A DNA stretch of 64,000 bases from Bacillus sp. cl95 (GCF_900115925.1 NZ_FOYF01000003.1:256721-320720), one strand, 5' to 3'; shown: positions 17,628 to 26,868, counted from the stretch's first letter. Notes: generated from the sequence alone by a model not told the origin. Translations and numbers: made by a program.

Positions 17628-18293
17628 TTGAACGAACGCTATATCTACTTATTTGGAGGCAATCCGTCCTTAAAAGAGGCAAATCGAGAATTTGTCGAAA
17701 AAGCCGGTGGTTCAGAAGCAAGAATCGCTTTACTAATTATGAACACTGCTAAATGGGAAAAATTTTTACCTGTTTACACAACGGTGTGGGAAGAATTAGG
17801 CATTTCACGTTATGACATTATCATACCAGATGGAAATTCAATCCTTGATAATAAAAAGACTGAGGAAATCCTTAAGAATGCTACAGGCATCTACATTGGT
17901 GGCGGTGATACATACCTTTATCACAATCATTATGTAAATTCTCCTGTAAAAGAAATGATTATGAAACAATATAATGAAGGAGTCCCAGTAGCAGGCTGTT
18001 CTGCTGGAGCTTTAATCATACTGGAAAAAAGCTTTATTTCTCCTGAAGAATCTAAAAATAAAACGATAGATTATATTGATGGCATAGGATTATTAAAAGA
18101 GTTGTGTATCGGAGTTCATTATACCGAGGAAAATCAAAAACCTCACCTGATAAAAGCACTGCAACAATATGGTTTCAGTACAGGATACGGTATTGATGAA
18201 GAAGCATGTGCAGTTTTCAAGAATGAAAAATTCGAAAAAACTATCGGGCAAGATGTACACTACCTTCAACAAAAGGTTGAACATGGATTCTAA
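17628..18293 (+). CDS. Peptidase S51 / cyanophycinase-like serine hydrolase
   Basis: A 221-residue protein of the class I glutamine-amidotransferase-like fold. It contains GGGDTYLYH and the nucleophile elbow AGCSAGA, with Ser as nucleophile as in dipeptidase E and cyanophycinase. IGVHYTEENQKPHL may bring the catalytic His. The start is the TTG at 17628: AAGGGGGAG sits 7 bases before it, whereas the in-frame ATG upstream has no binding site. The next small gene overlaps its end by 11 bases. The substrate is unknown; the family cleaves Asp- or polymer-linked peptides. Confidence 0.82.
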   Translation: MNERYIYLFGGNPSLKEANREFVEKAGGSEARIALLIMNTAKWEKFLPVYTTVWEELGISRYDIIIPDGNSILDNKKTEEILKNATGIYIGGGDTYLYHNHYVNSPVKEMIMKQYNEGVPVAGCSAGALIILEKSFISPEESKNKTIDYIDGIGLLKELCIGVHYTEENQKPHLIKALQQYGFSTGYGIDEEACAVFKNEKFEKTIGQDVHYLQQKVEHGF

Positions 18294-18540
18294 ACGTCGC
18301 TTAGGAATTGTACTTATCATTCTTTCAACCTTACTTTTCTTCATGATTCCTGTTTTGCCCTTTTTGCCGATAACAGTAAAGATGAAGGTTATGATGACAA
18401 CGGTATTAGCCATATCTGCAGAAATCATTTTTTGGATCGGTGGCTTTATTCTGGGGAAAGACGTGATTAAGAAGTATCGCCGATATTTTAACCCTTTAAG
18501 ATACTTGAAACGAAAAGGTGAAAAGGATTCTGATACATAA
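18283..18540 (+). CDS. Small membrane protein (transporter suffix domain type)
   Basis: An 85-residue protein with two hydrophobic helices (about residues 6-27 and 35-57) and a basic tail (KKYRRYFNPLRYLKRK). This resembles the short 'transporter suffix domain' proteins found in bacilli, sometimes fused to permeases. The ATG at 18283 lies within the last codons of the S51 gene, with AAAAGG upstream, so expression is probably coupled. Role unknown. Confidence 0.65.
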   Translation: MDSKRRLGIVLIILSTLLFFMIPVLPFLPITVKMKVMMTTVLAISAEIIFWIGGFILGKDVIKKYRRYFNPLRYLKRKGEKDSDT

Positions 18541-18580
18541 AAAGGCCTGATTCCTCAACATTGGAGGATCAGGCCTTTCA
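18541..18580. terminator. Bidirectional terminator
   Basis: AAAGGCCTGA-TTCCTC and GAGGA-TCAGGCCTTT (18541-18578) form a long stem between the convergent gene ends at 18540 and 18647. Confidence 0.8.
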
Positions 18581-18646
18581 TATCATTGTGGGAAGTTTAG
18601 GACATGAATTTAAGACTGTCTAATTACGCATACTTTCGTTTACCTT

Positions 18647-20386
18647 CTATGCCAGTACTAATTCATCAATATCAATGAAATCTTGATGACTAACAATTTC
18701 TTGAACTTCGGTACCCTCGAGTGTTTCTTTTTTCAGAAGGGCATCGACTAGTTTAATAAATTGTTCTTCACGGCTAGAGATAAGGGTTTCGGCCTTCTCC
18801 AACGCTTCTTGGAAAAGGGATTGCATTTTAAGCTCTTTGTCATCTTTATTGAAAGTTAGGCTGAAGCCTTCTTGCAATAGTCCTGTATCGACCATTTGCT
18901 CAATTAACTGTTTTGCCTGTTTGACGTCACCGCTTACTCCAATGCTGTGCTCACCAAGGAACATTCTTTCTGCTACGCCTCCAGCTAGGATCATGGCAAC
19001 TCGATCGAGCAGGTCACTCGTCGTAGAGAGATGCAATTCTTTCGGAATAGGTGCAACATATCCTAGCGCTTCGCCACGAGGTATGATCGTTGCTTTACGG
19101 ACCGAACCAGGTTTTGTGACTGCAGCCACGATAGCATGGCCTGCTTCATGGATTGCGACTCGACGTTTTGTATCTGGATCTTGCAATTCTCTAGATGTGC
19201 TGCCAAGTATCGTGCGATCAAGAGCATAATCAAGATCGCTTTTTTGGATGTGTTCTTGTCCGTTTCGGACTGCACGTCTGCTAGCGGTTTCAAAAAGGGA
19301 ACTTAAGTCTGCTCCTGAGAAACCTGAAGTGCTTTCTGCTAATTGATCAAGGGAAGAAAATACGTCACTCGCAAGCTGCTTTCCTTTTGTATGAATATCG
19401 ATGATTTCACGGCGTCCTTTTGCATCAGGGAGAGGGACTTGGAAAGAGAAATCAATCCTTCCTGGTCTTAAGAACGCTTCGTCTAACATATCTTTTCTAT
19501 TTGTTGCAGCAATAAATAGAATACCGTCATTTGAATGGCCCCCATCCAATTGAACTAGCAATTCTGTTAATGTTTTCTCTGCTTCTTCGCCGCCGTGCGC
19601 TTTTCTTCTAGCCGCAAGTGCATCCACTTCATCTATAAAAATGACTGCGGGACCTTGTTTACGCGCATTTTGGAATAAGCTGCGGACACGTGAAGCCCCG
19701 ACACCTACGAACAATTCGTTAAAAGCAGATCCGCTTGCTGAAAAGAAATTGGCCTTAATTTCATTAGCAATAGCTTGAGCCAGCAACGTTTTCCCGGTTC
19801 CCGGAGGGCCATATAATAGGATTCCTTTTGGTGCTTTAATCCCTAACTTTGCTGCTCGTTCAGGTTCTTTTATGATGGATAGGGTTTGCAAAATTTCTTC
19901 TTTCATTTCATCCTGGATCCCACCAACATCTGCAAGAGTTATAGGAGGGAGTGGGCGCGCTTTTGCTAAGCTATTTTTCATGGAATTTGTAATTCCAATT
20001 CCGCCCTTTGATTTTTGCAACGCAAACGCTGCTGCTGCCAGAGAAACAATCAGTCCTCCTGTAATCCATTTTCCTAAACGGCTACTATTTGTAAAGGAAT
20101 AATCCACATTGTATTTTTCAACTAGCTTGTCTATCACTTGGCTATTAGGAGGGACTTGAGAGACGAATTCACCTTCGCTTGTCTTAAGCGTCAGTTGGCC
20201 ATTAGATTGTTCTTGTAAGGTCACGGGCTTTCCATCCTCGCTTTGAATTTTATTTTCCATGGCTGAAAAGGGAATTTTGACCGAATCATCTAGACTATGA
20301 ATCACCCAAGAGATTGCTGCTATGATTAACATTGAAATTATAATTAAAGGTATGAACTTGTTTGTCAATTTAGAATTAGACTTCAC
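18647..20386 (-). CDS. Divergent FtsH-like AAA+ zinc metalloprotease
   Basis: A 579-residue membrane-anchored protease. Helix 1 is at ~10-32, followed by an outside domain of about 80 residues, then helix 2 at ~105-125. The AAA+ module has Walker A GPPGTGKT (193-200), Walker B VIFIDEVDA and an arginine-finger region FLRPGRID. The M41 peptidase has the zinc site HEAGH (413-417) and a SGDVKQA segment carrying the likely third ligand. The GTG at 20386 is preferred because AAAGGAG lies 7 bases upstream. It lacks the usual FtsH C-terminal tail and is shorter (FtsH ~640), so it is probably a second paralogue. Such proteases degrade membrane or regulatory proteins. Confidence 0.85.
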   Translation of the reverse strand: MKSNSKLTNKFIPLIIISMLIIAAISWVIHSLDDSVKIPFSAMENKIQSEDGKPVTLQEQSNGQLTLKTSEGEFVSQVPPNSQVIDKLVEKYNVDYSFTNSSRLGKWITGGLIVSLAAAAFALQKSKGGIGITNSMKNSLAKARPLPPITLADVGGIQDEMKEEILQTLSIIKEPERAAKLGIKAPKGILLYGPPGTGKTLLAQAIANEIKANFFSASGSAFNELFVGVGASRVRSLFQNARKQGPAVIFIDEVDALAARRKAHGGEEAEKTLTELLVQLDGGHSNDGILFIAATNRKDMLDEAFLRPGRIDFSFQVPLPDAKGRREIIDIHTKGKQLASDVFSSLDQLAESTSGFSGADLSSLFETASRRAVRNGQEHIQKSDLDYALDRTILGSTSRELQDPDTKRRVAIHEAGHAIVAAVTKPGSVRKATIIPRGEALGYVAPIPKELHLSTTSDLLDRVAMILAGGVAERMFLGEHSIGVSGDVKQAKQLIEQMVDTGLLQEGFSLTFNKDDKELKMQSLFQEALEKAETLISSREEQFIKLVDALLKKETLEGTEVQEIVSHQDFIDIDELVLA

Positions 20387-20566
20387 TTTACCGCTCCTTT
20401 CTGACTCTACTAACATTATAAGAGATAATAGATGGGATTAAATAGGTAATAGGTATTAATCAGCCTGGTGGATTATGGAAATCAGAAAGTTAAACCTTTT
20501 TTTCGAAAAAATTATAGGTCAATAGTTTGGAATTAAGGTAGGAGGGGATTAAAAATTGGAATAGGA

Positions 20567-20598
20567 AAGGACGATTATGTTCAAACATAACCGTCCTT
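20567..20598 (-). terminator. Terminator of dbpA
   Basis: A 14-base stem: 20567-20580 pairs with 20585-20598 around a 4-base loop, one mismatch. It lies 12 bases past the dbpA stop. Confidence 0.75.
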
Positions 20599-20610
20599 AG
20601 AAAAGTAATC

Positions 20611-22056
20611 TTATTTGATTGCCTTGCTTACTTTCAGTTTCTTACCTTTGATTGTTGTGTTTTCCATTGCCTGCAAAACCAATGAACCTTTTCCATTGAG
20701 AATATCTACGTACGACATAGTTTCCTGAATCGTTATAATTCCAATATCATCAGCGGTCACACCTGGAATCTTCGCAATGGTGCCAACAAAGTCAACTGCG
20801 CGTATTTTCTTCTTTTTGCCGCCGCTGAAGTGAAGTTTAGTGATATCTTGATTGATTCTAGCCGTTTTATTGTTTCGCACAACGCGACGTCCACTGATTT
20901 TTTCTTCGAATTCAGCCAATCCTTGTTCAACTTCACGTTTAGATGGGGGCTCAGTTACATTAATCTCAAACCCGATATATCTTTCAATCGCTCTTACGTA
21001 TTTTTCTTCATAAGAAGTTGAAAATGTTATCGCTTTTCCTTTATTGCCAGCTCGACCTGTTCTGCCTGTACGGTGGACATAGCTTTCTTTTTCCATAGGA
21101 ACATCATAGTTGATAACCAGTGTAACATTATCAATGTCAATTCCTCTTGCAGCAACGTCGGTTGCTACAAGGTAACGGAAATTACCTAATTTGAACCCAT
21201 CCATTACAGCAAAGCGGTCTTCTTGATCCAATCCTCCATGAAGTCTTTCACAAGAATAATTGGATTCTTCCAATTCGTTATACACTTTGTCCACGTTTTC
21301 TTTCGTTCTGCAAAAGATGATGCAGCTGTCTGGATTTTCAACTACCGTAACAGCCTTAAGAACTTCCAATTTATCATCATCTTTTATATTCATTAAACTG
21401 TGTTCGATCGTATTCGTTGTAACACCAGTAGAAGCAATTTCAATTTGATGTGGTTCTTTCATATATTGATGGCATAATTTTTCAACATCTTTAGGGAGAG
21501 TGGCCGAAAATACCATCGTTACACGATCGGAAGGTAGTTCCTCTATAATCGCTTCCACGATGTCGATAAAGCCCATATTGAGCATTTCATCTGCTTCATC
21601 AATAATTAAGTATTTAACTCTATCCAAAACGAGCGTTTCTCTTTCGATATGATCCATGACACGTCCTGGTGTCCCCACGACAACATGCGTTTTTTGTTTA
21701 AGCTCTTCTTTTTGTTTCGCAAATGGTTCCTTTCCATAGACAGCCATTGCTTTGATTCTTTTAAATCTGCCGATATTTGTAACATCTTCACGGACCTGAG
21801 CTGCCAGCTCCCTTGTTGGTGTTAGGATTAGGGCTTGTGGATACTTTTCTTCCCAGTCTACCATCTCACAAATTGGGATTCCGAACGATGCCGTTTTTCC
21901 GCTTCCTGTTTGTGATTTTACGACAAGGTCTTGATTTTCAAGGGCCAAGGGGATGACTTGCTCTTGAACCTCTGTGGGCGCATCGTATTTTAACACTGAA
22001 AGTGCGCGAGTGATCTCAGGACTTAAATTGTAATCTTCAAAGCTTTTATTACTCAT
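20611..22056 (-). CDS. dbpA: ATP-dependent RNA helicase DbpA/YxiN
   Basis: A 481-residue DEAD-box helicase that remodels 23S rRNA during 50S assembly. All motifs are present: Q-motif [10 protein letters not shown], motif I QTGSGKT, PTRELA, TPGR, DEAD (IIDEADEML), SAT, RGIDID and HRTGRTGR. The last ~75 residues are the RNA-recognition domain that gives DbpA/YxiN specificity for 23S hairpin 92 ([19 protein letters not shown]...). Length fits YxiN (about 480). A weak binding site precedes the ATG. Transcribed alone, with its own terminator. Confidence 0.93.
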   Translation of the reverse strand: MSNKSFEDYNLSPEITRALSVLKYDAPTEVQEQVIPLALENQDLVVKSQTGSGKTASFGIPICEMVDWEEKYPQALILTPTRELAAQVREDVTNIGRFKRIKAMAVYGKEPFAKQKEELKQKTHVVVGTPGRVMDHIERETLVLDRVKYLIIDEADEMLNMGFIDIVEAIIEELPSDRVTMVFSATLPKDVEKLCHQYMKEPHQIEIASTGVTTNTIEHSLMNIKDDDKLEVLKAVTVVENPDSCIIFCRTKENVDKVYNELEESNYSCERLHGGLDQEDRFAVMDGFKLGNFRYLVATDVAARGIDIDNVTLVINYDVPMEKESYVHRTGRTGRAGNKGKAITFSTSYEEKYVRAIERYIGFEINVTEPPSKREVEQGLAEFEEKISGRRVVRNNKTARINQDITKLHFSGGKKKKIRAVDFVGTIAKIPGVTADDIGIITIQETMSYVDILNGKGSLVLQAMENTTIKGKKLKVSKAIK

Positions 22057-22196
22057 GTGGGTACCTCGTTTTTAAGTATTATCCGACTTACTATATAAGA
22101 TTCTCTCCAAAGAAATATCATATGCAAAATCTGACTATTGTTCATTATACTTGAAATCACATGAGAAGCGGAGTGAATATCAAATTATATCTCAGT

Positions 22197-22310
22197 TAAA
22201 CTGCCTGATGTGAATTCCGCTCCAGTCGCTTGTTTCCAGGAGCATGACAAATTCTTCTATGGCGTTTGCCTTGCCTGTATCGCTAATCACCCAGGACATT
22301 GATGATCTTT
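22197..22310. repeat. R1-family repeat, degenerate copy
   Basis: ATTCCGCTCCAGTCGCTTG at the left and TATCGCTAATCACCCAGGA at the right match the elements at 160-345. This is the main content of the gene-free stretch 22057-22380; the rest is A/T-rich with no other structure seen. Confidence 0.5.
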
Positions 22311-22380
22311 AAGGGAACGAACCTACACCCGAAAGCCTAAAAAACATATGCAAGTGCAGGTATCGAGAGGCTTGCTATTT

Positions 22381-22845
22381 TTAGAAGACATTCCTATACA
22401 CTACTTCACGATACTTTATAAAACCCTGTCTTTCATAAAATTTCTTTGCACCACCATTATCGCACCAATAGTCGAGCTCTACTGTACCGATATTTTTTTG
22501 ACGAGCAAATTCGTAAATATGTTCCAGTAAGATGGAACCGAAGCCTTTGCTCCTCGAAGCTTCATTAATACTGATTTGATGGACATAAAGCGTTTCATAT
22601 GCCTTCTTAAAAGCATTCTCTGCAAATTTCTTATGTTCTAACCACACATATCCTTGAGAGATATTATCCTCTTCTAAAACCAGAAAAGTAAAAGCAGGAT
22701 TTTCAATGATTTTAGCAAAAAACTCACTAACTTCGGTGAAATTGAACGGCTTAAAGTACTCTGGAAAAAGTTCGACATGTACGTCTTGAACATGCTGATT
22801 TAAGGCAGCGATCAATACAGAATCCCTTGTTTCGTAGATTTTCAT
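22381..22845 (-). CDS. GNAT-family N-acetyltransferase
   Basis: A 154-residue acetyl-CoA-dependent acetyltransferase. Motif A is visible as SRSKGFGSILLEHIYEFA (about residues 98-115), after a beta strand HQISINEASR, and the C-terminal KFYERQGFIKY is typical of motif B. The ATG at 22845 is used: GGAGG is 6 bases upstream, while the TTG at 22851 would touch it. Monocistronic and divergent from the paa operon. Substrate unknown. Confidence 0.85.
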   Translation of the reverse strand: MKIYETRDSVLIAALNQHVQDVHVELFPEYFKPFNFTEVSEFFAKIIENPAFTFLVLEEDNISQGYVWLEHKKFAENAFKKAYETLYVHQISINEASRSKGFGSILLEHIYEFARQKNIGTVELDYWCDNGGAKKFYERQGFIKYREVVYRNVF

Positions 22846-22931
22846 TTTCAACCTCCGGATGAACTTATCTATGCTTTATTTTATCGTATATTCATAATTA
22901 ATAAGAATAAAATAAATTTTCTGAAAAATAA

Positions 22932-22990
22932 TTGACTTTTCACTATTATCACGCTATGTTAATGATAAATGTATGACACATATATAACAT
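22932..22990 (+). promoter_or_regulatory. paa operon promoter and operator candidate
   Basis: TTGACT (22932-22937), a 17-base spacer and TATGTT (22955-22960) form a good sigma-A promoter. Overlapping the -10 is a nested dyad: ATGTTA (22956-22961) with TAACAT (22985-22990), and inside it ATGT (22969-22972) with ACAT (22978-22981). PaaX encoded at 30923 is a plausible binder. The site does not match the E. coli PaaX half-sites, so this is inference. Confidence 0.55.
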
Positions 22991-23049
22991 CACGGTAATT
23001 ATTCGTTATACAAATTTTCCTACTTAAGTATTTCTCAGGAGGCGGTGAA

Positions 23050-24006
23050 ATGAACGAATATATGTCTTTATATCAAACTACCGATGAAGAGAAACACCAG
23101 CAATTTATGAACCGTATTAACGCCGGCGAAAAAATCGAAGCAGACGATTGGATGCCCGATGAGTATCGGCTGACATTAATCAAGCTTATTTCCATGCATG
23201 GAATTAGTGAGATTATGGGTGCGCTTCCTGAAAAGGAATGGGTTCCAAAAGCACCTTCGCTCCGCAGAAAACTGGGCATTATGGCCAAAGTACAAGATGA
23301 AATGGGCCATGGACAATTACTACTCCGAGTCACAGAAGACCTCATGAAACCACTAGGACGTAACCGCGAAGATATCATGCAGGATTTATTCAATGGAGAT
23401 TTGAAATTCCATAACGTCTTCCACATGGAAGCACCAACATGGGCTGATGCAGGACTGATCGGCTGGCTTGTAGATGGGGCTGCGATTATCTCCCAAACGA
23501 ACATGCTTGATGCTTCGTATGGACCTTATGCTCGTGTATTAAAAAGGATCTGTGCTGAAGAAGTATTTCATGCTCAACATGGTGAAGCCATCATTATGGC
23601 TTTGGCGGAAGGAACACCGATGCAAAGGGACATGATTCAGGATTCCTTGAACCGTTGGTGGGAAGCTTTGTTGATGTTCTTTGGTCCTGCTGACGCTAGT
23701 ACAACCGGTACTTCAAAACAAGACATTACGATTAAGTATAAAATTCGCACCAAAACGAATGAACAGCTTCGTCAGGATTTTTTCAACAAGTATATTCCTC
23801 GTGTTCTATCTCTCGGTTTAAAGTTGCCAGATCCAACCATGCATTTTGATGAGCAATCAAAAAAATGGGTTTATGAACAACCAGACTGGAACAGGTTTAA
23901 GCAAATCGTGAAAAACAACGGTCCGAAATCACAGGATCGACTAAGGTTACGAAAAATTTCATATGAAACGAATGAATGGGTAAGAGAAGCACTTAGCAAA
24001 ACCTAA
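23050..24006 (+). CDS. paaA: Phenylacetyl-CoA 1,2-epoxidase subunit A
   Basis: A 318-residue catalytic diiron subunit of the multicomponent monooxygenase that turns phenylacetyl-CoA into its ring 1,2-epoxide. Diiron ligand regions are visible: DEMGHG (83-88) and EEVFHAQHGE (from 170). AGGAGGCGGTGAA precedes the ATG, and a sigma-A promoter lies about 90 bases upstream. It is first in a tightly packed run paaA-paaB-paaC-paaD-EthD-paaF-paaG. Length and motifs match the family closely. Confidence 0.96.
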   Translation: MNEYMSLYQTTDEEKHQQFMNRINAGEKIEADDWMPDEYRLTLIKLISMHGISEIMGALPEKEWVPKAPSLRRKLGIMAKVQDEMGHGQLLLRVTEDLMKPLGRNREDIMQDLFNGDLKFHNVFHMEAPTWADAGLIGWLVDGAAIISQTNMLDASYGPYARVLKRICAEEVFHAQHGEAIIMALAEGTPMQRDMIQDSLNRWWEALLMFFGPADASTTGTSKQDITIKYKIRTKTNEQLRQDFFNKYIPRVLSLGLKLPDPTMHFDEQSKKWVYEQPDWNRFKQIVKNNGPKSQDRLRLRKISYETNEWVREALSKT

Positions 24007-24013
24007 GGGGAAG

Positions 24014-24373
24014 GTGGAAAATCTTTTGGGAAGTGAAGGCTTTTATCAAGAATTCGAGGTGTTCAGCCGCAAGACGGACAATGCCTCTTTAATTTACCAA
24101 TTTTCTTTGTTGGCCCCAAATCATGAGCTCGCACTCGTCATGGCTCAGGAAAATTTTATGAGGCGCGAAACGGTTGCAGATATTTGGGTCGTTAAACGTA
24201 AAGATATCAGAAAACTTACATTGGAAGAAAAGGAATCTTTAGTCCGCCTAGATAATAAAGATTATCGAACGACAAAAGGCTATGGATATTTAAAGAAAAA
24301 ATGGCGTGAATACGAACAGGGCATGCTAGATGAACAAGAAATCATGTCATGGGGAGGAGAGCAGAAGCCATGA
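24014..24373 (+). CDS. paaB: Phenylacetyl-CoA epoxidase subunit B
   Basis: A 119-residue small subunit that bridges PaaAC heterodimers in the epoxidase complex. EVFSRKTDNASLIYQFSLLAPN and ALVMAQENFMRRE are recognisable PaaB segments; the C-terminal 30 residues are an extra charged tail. The start is a GTG with GGGG 3-6 bases upstream. It begins 7 bases after paaA, and its TGA overlaps the paaC ATG. Confidence 0.93.
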   Translation: MENLLGSEGFYQEFEVFSRKTDNASLIYQFSLLAPNHELALVMAQENFMRRETVADIWVVKRKDIRKLTLEEKESLVRLDNKDYRTTKGYGYLKKKWREYEQGMLDEQEIMSWGGEQKP

Positions 24374-25191
24374 TCATCACAAATGCTTTAGAAGCAGGCA
24401 AAAACGAACGATATCACAAAGCCTTAACGGAGTTACTTTATCAACTTGCCGATGATGATTTCATCTTGGCTTTTCGTGGCTCCGAATGGCTTGGATTAGC
24501 TCCCCATATAGAAGAGGATGTGGCCTTTTCGTCCATCAGTCAGGATACGATGGGGCATGCTGCGATGTTTTATCAATTGCTCTCTGATTTAGGGGAAGGT
24601 TCTGTTGATGCGTTAGCACATGCAAGACCTGCAACAGAACGAAGGAATGCGGTTCTGCTTGAGGCAGTTAATGGTCCTGGTCATTACTTAAAGGAACCTC
24701 GCTATGATTGGGCATTTGCCGTGGTTAGACAGTATTTTTATGCAACTGCCAAGAAGGTAAGGGTTGAAAGTTTAAAGAATTCTTCATATCAACCGTTAAG
24801 TGAAGCAGCTGTAAAAGTGAATCTCGAACTTTACTATCATTTACTGCACTGGAAAACATGGTTTGTTCAGTTAGTAAACGCTGGTGGGGAAGCGAGGACA
24901 CGGATGGAAGAAGCCGTGAGAATCGTCTTTGAAGATTTTGAGGGTGTATTGACACTTGGACCAGCTGGGCAGGACATGGTAAAGTTCGCCCTTATTGATC
25001 ATGAAGAAGCATTAAAGCAACGATTTACAATGCTACTTAAGCAAACCTTTGAATCCGTCAGCCTACCTACATCATTTTCGATGGAAATGAAAAATGGCAA
25101 TGGTCGAGATCGACAGCATACTGAGGCCTTAACTACGGCATTATCGACATTAAGTGAAGTCTACAGCCTCGATCAGGGAGCGGTTTGGTAA
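24370..25191 (+). CDS. paaC: Phenylacetyl-CoA epoxidase subunit C
   Basis: A 273-residue ferritin-fold structural partner of PaaA that helps bind the CoA substrate. Features include LADDDFILAFRGSEWLGLAPHIEEDVAFSSISQD-type helices and the DTMGHAAMFYQLL segment. The ATG at 24370 overlaps the paaB stop (ATGA), with GGAGGAGA about 10 bases upstream; the earlier in-frame ATG at 24349 lies inside paaB. Confidence 0.94.
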   Translation: MIITNALEAGKNERYHKALTELLYQLADDDFILAFRGSEWLGLAPHIEEDVAFSSISQDTMGHAAMFYQLLSDLGEGSVDALAHARPATERRNAVLLEAVNGPGHYLKEPRYDWAFAVVRQYFYATAKKVRVESLKNSSYQPLSEAAVKVNLELYYHLLHWKTWFVQLVNAGGEARTRMEEAVRIVFEDFEGVLTLGPAGQDMVKFALIDHEEALKQRFTMLLKQTFESVSLPTSFSMEMKNGNGRDRQHTEALTTALSTLSEVYSLDQGAVW

Positions 25192-25210
25192 TCATGAATG
25201 AGGTGAATGT

Positions 25211-25723
25211 ATGACACCTATGGAAGAAAAAGTTTCACAAGAACGAATGGTTACTCTCATGAAAGCGCTTCACTCTGTGAAAGATCCTGAGATTGATAGT
25301 GTATCCATCGTCGAATTAGGAATGATTAAGGATATTGAAGATTTAGGAGAATCATTCGCGATTCACATGTTACCGACTTTTATGGGTTGCCCAGCATTAG
25401 ACATTATTAAGAAAAACGTTGAAATAGCTTTACTTTCCACAAACTTGGTTACGCATGTTGATGTTCAGTTTCATCACTATCCTCCATGGACTTCCGACCG
25501 AATTTCAGATGAGGGTCGTGAGAAATTGAAGGAGTTTGGTATCGCGCCACCTCCTCGTTATATCGGAGAAAATGGCGAATGGCAGGTGGATTGTCCTTAT
25601 TGTGATTCCACTTATACCACCCTTGAGAACCTATTTGGTCCAACGGCTTGCAGAAGTATTCTATACTGTAAATCGTGTAAAAACCCCTTTGAAGCAATGA
25701 AGCCTATTTCTACCTTGATGTAG
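25211..25723 (+). CDS. paaD: Phenylacetate degradation protein PaaD (Fe-S/assembly factor)
   Basis: A 170-residue protein of the MIP18/SufT-like group needed for epoxidase activity, probably for metal-centre maturation. The N-terminal DUF59 domain has the DPEI motif (about residues 25-28) and the TFMGCPA Cys. The C-terminal zinc ribbon cysteines are C128, C131, C147, C153 and C156. GAGGTGA precedes the ATG. It follows paaC by 19 bases. Confidence 0.94.
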   Translation: MTPMEEKVSQERMVTLMKALHSVKDPEIDSVSIVELGMIKDIEDLGESFAIHMLPTFMGCPALDIIKKNVEIALLSTNLVTHVDVQFHHYPPWTSDRISDEGREKLKEFGIAPPPRYIGENGEWQVDCPYCDSTYTTLENLFGPTACRSILYCKSCKNPFEAMKPISTLM

Positions 25724-25760
25724 GCCTCAATCATATATTCATATTTTAGGAGATGAGAAA

Positions 25761-26069
25761 ATGATTAAAATGGTAGCGCTATACAAACACCCTGAAGATA
25801 AAGAAAAATTTGATGAATATTACTATGGTACACACGGACCTCTAACAGCTAAAATTCCAGGGCTTCGCAAAATGGAAGTCACAAAAATGATTGGCAGTCC
25901 GATGGGTGGTCAAAGTGAATATTATTTGATGTGTGAAATGTTTTATGACGACATGGCCTCTTTCAAAGCAGCAATGAAAACGGATGAAGCAAAAGCTTCG
26001 GGTAAAGATGCGATGTCATTTGCGGGTGACCTTATTACGCTAATGATCGGTGAGGAAGTGAATGAATAA
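25761..26069 (+). CDS. EthD-domain protein in the paa operon
   Basis: A 102-residue ferredoxin-fold protein of the EthD family (YYYGTHGPLTAKIPGLRKMEV is the typical first half). EthD proteins are small stress-responsive alpha/beta barrels whose founding member is required for an ether-degrading monooxygenase. Sitting between paaD and paaF, this one may support the epoxidase or deal with reactive epoxide/oxepin intermediates (inference). AGGAGATGAG precedes the ATG. Its end overlaps the next start by 8 bases. Confidence 0.85.
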   Translation: MIKMVALYKHPEDKEKFDEYYYGTHGPLTAKIPGLRKMEVTKMIGSPMGGQSEYYLMCEMFYDDMASFKAAMKTDEAKASGKDAMSFAGDLITLMIGEEVNE

Positions 26070-26841
26070 GGAATTTACTTGTATTGAGGTTACTACCGAA
26101 GGGGCAATCGGCTTTATTAAATTGAATCGTCCCAAAGTATTGAATGCCTTGAATCGCCAAATGATTGCAGAGATTCTTGAAACGATGGAGAGCTTTGATC
26201 GAGATGAATCTGTACGAGTGATTGTTTTAAGCGGAAACGGGCGTTGCTTTGCGGCTGGTGCCGATATAGATGAAATGGCTGATGCGAGTGCAGTAGACCT
26301 TGAACTGCTTAACCAATTTACCGATTGGGATCGACTTGCATGGATTAAAAAACCAATAATCGGAGCTGTTCACGGATTCGCTCTTGGTGGTGCTTTTGAA
26401 CTTGCCCTATGCTGTGACTTACTCTTTGCAGCTGAAGGAACCGAATTTGGGTTTCCTGAAGTTTTACTAGGAGTCATGCCAGGAGCAGGCGGTACACAAA
26501 GAATCACAAAGCTTGCCGGAAAAACAAAGGCACTGGAATGGATTTTCACTGGTAAAAGAATATCTGCCGTTGAAGCGGAGCGTTTCGGAATCATCAACCG
26601 AATGATCGCTCCAGAATTGTTAATGGAAGAAACGGTCAAATTTGCTGAATCGATTGCAAAGCAGCCACCGATTGCCATCCGATTCATAAAAGAATCGGTG
26701 TTAAAAGCAATTGACGCTTCTCTTTATGAAGGAATGCAATATGAACGGAAAAACTTCTCATTACTTTTTTCTACAGAAGATCAAAAAGAAGGGATGAGAG
26801 CCTTCAAAGAGAAACGCAGACCTGAATTTAAAGGGCGATAA
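26062..26841 (+). CDS. paaF: Enoyl-CoA hydratase, PaaF type
   Basis: A 259-residue crotonase-family enzyme. The oxyanion-hole motifs FAAGADIDEM and GFALGGAFELAL are intact. The catalytic pair is present: a Glu in ALGGAFELAL and a second in FGFPEVLLGVMPGAGGTQR. In the phenylacetate pathway it would hydrate 2,3-didehydroadipyl-CoA to 3-hydroxyadipyl-CoA. The start overlaps the EthD gene by 8 bases, so it is co-translated. A general fatty-acid hydratase cannot be excluded by sequence alone, but the operon position argues for PaaF. Confidence 0.86.
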   Translation: MNKEFTCIEVTTEGAIGFIKLNRPKVLNALNRQMIAEILETMESFDRDESVRVIVLSGNGRCFAAGADIDEMADASAVDLELLNQFTDWDRLAWIKKPIIGAVHGFALGGAFELALCCDLLFAAEGTEFGFPEVLLGVMPGAGGTQRITKLAGKTKALEWIFTGKRISAVEAERFGIINRMIAPELLMEETVKFAESIAKQPPIAIRFIKESVLKAIDASLYEGMQYERKNFSLLFSTEDQKEGMRAFKEKRRPEFKGR

Positions 26842-26868
26842 AATAGAGAGATAAAGGGGGTACATACT

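Noticed and set aside
17501-17752. 83-codon plus-strand frame before the S51 peptidase
   Set aside because: It overlaps the peptidase in another frame and lacks a binding site; the TTG at 17628 has a strong one.
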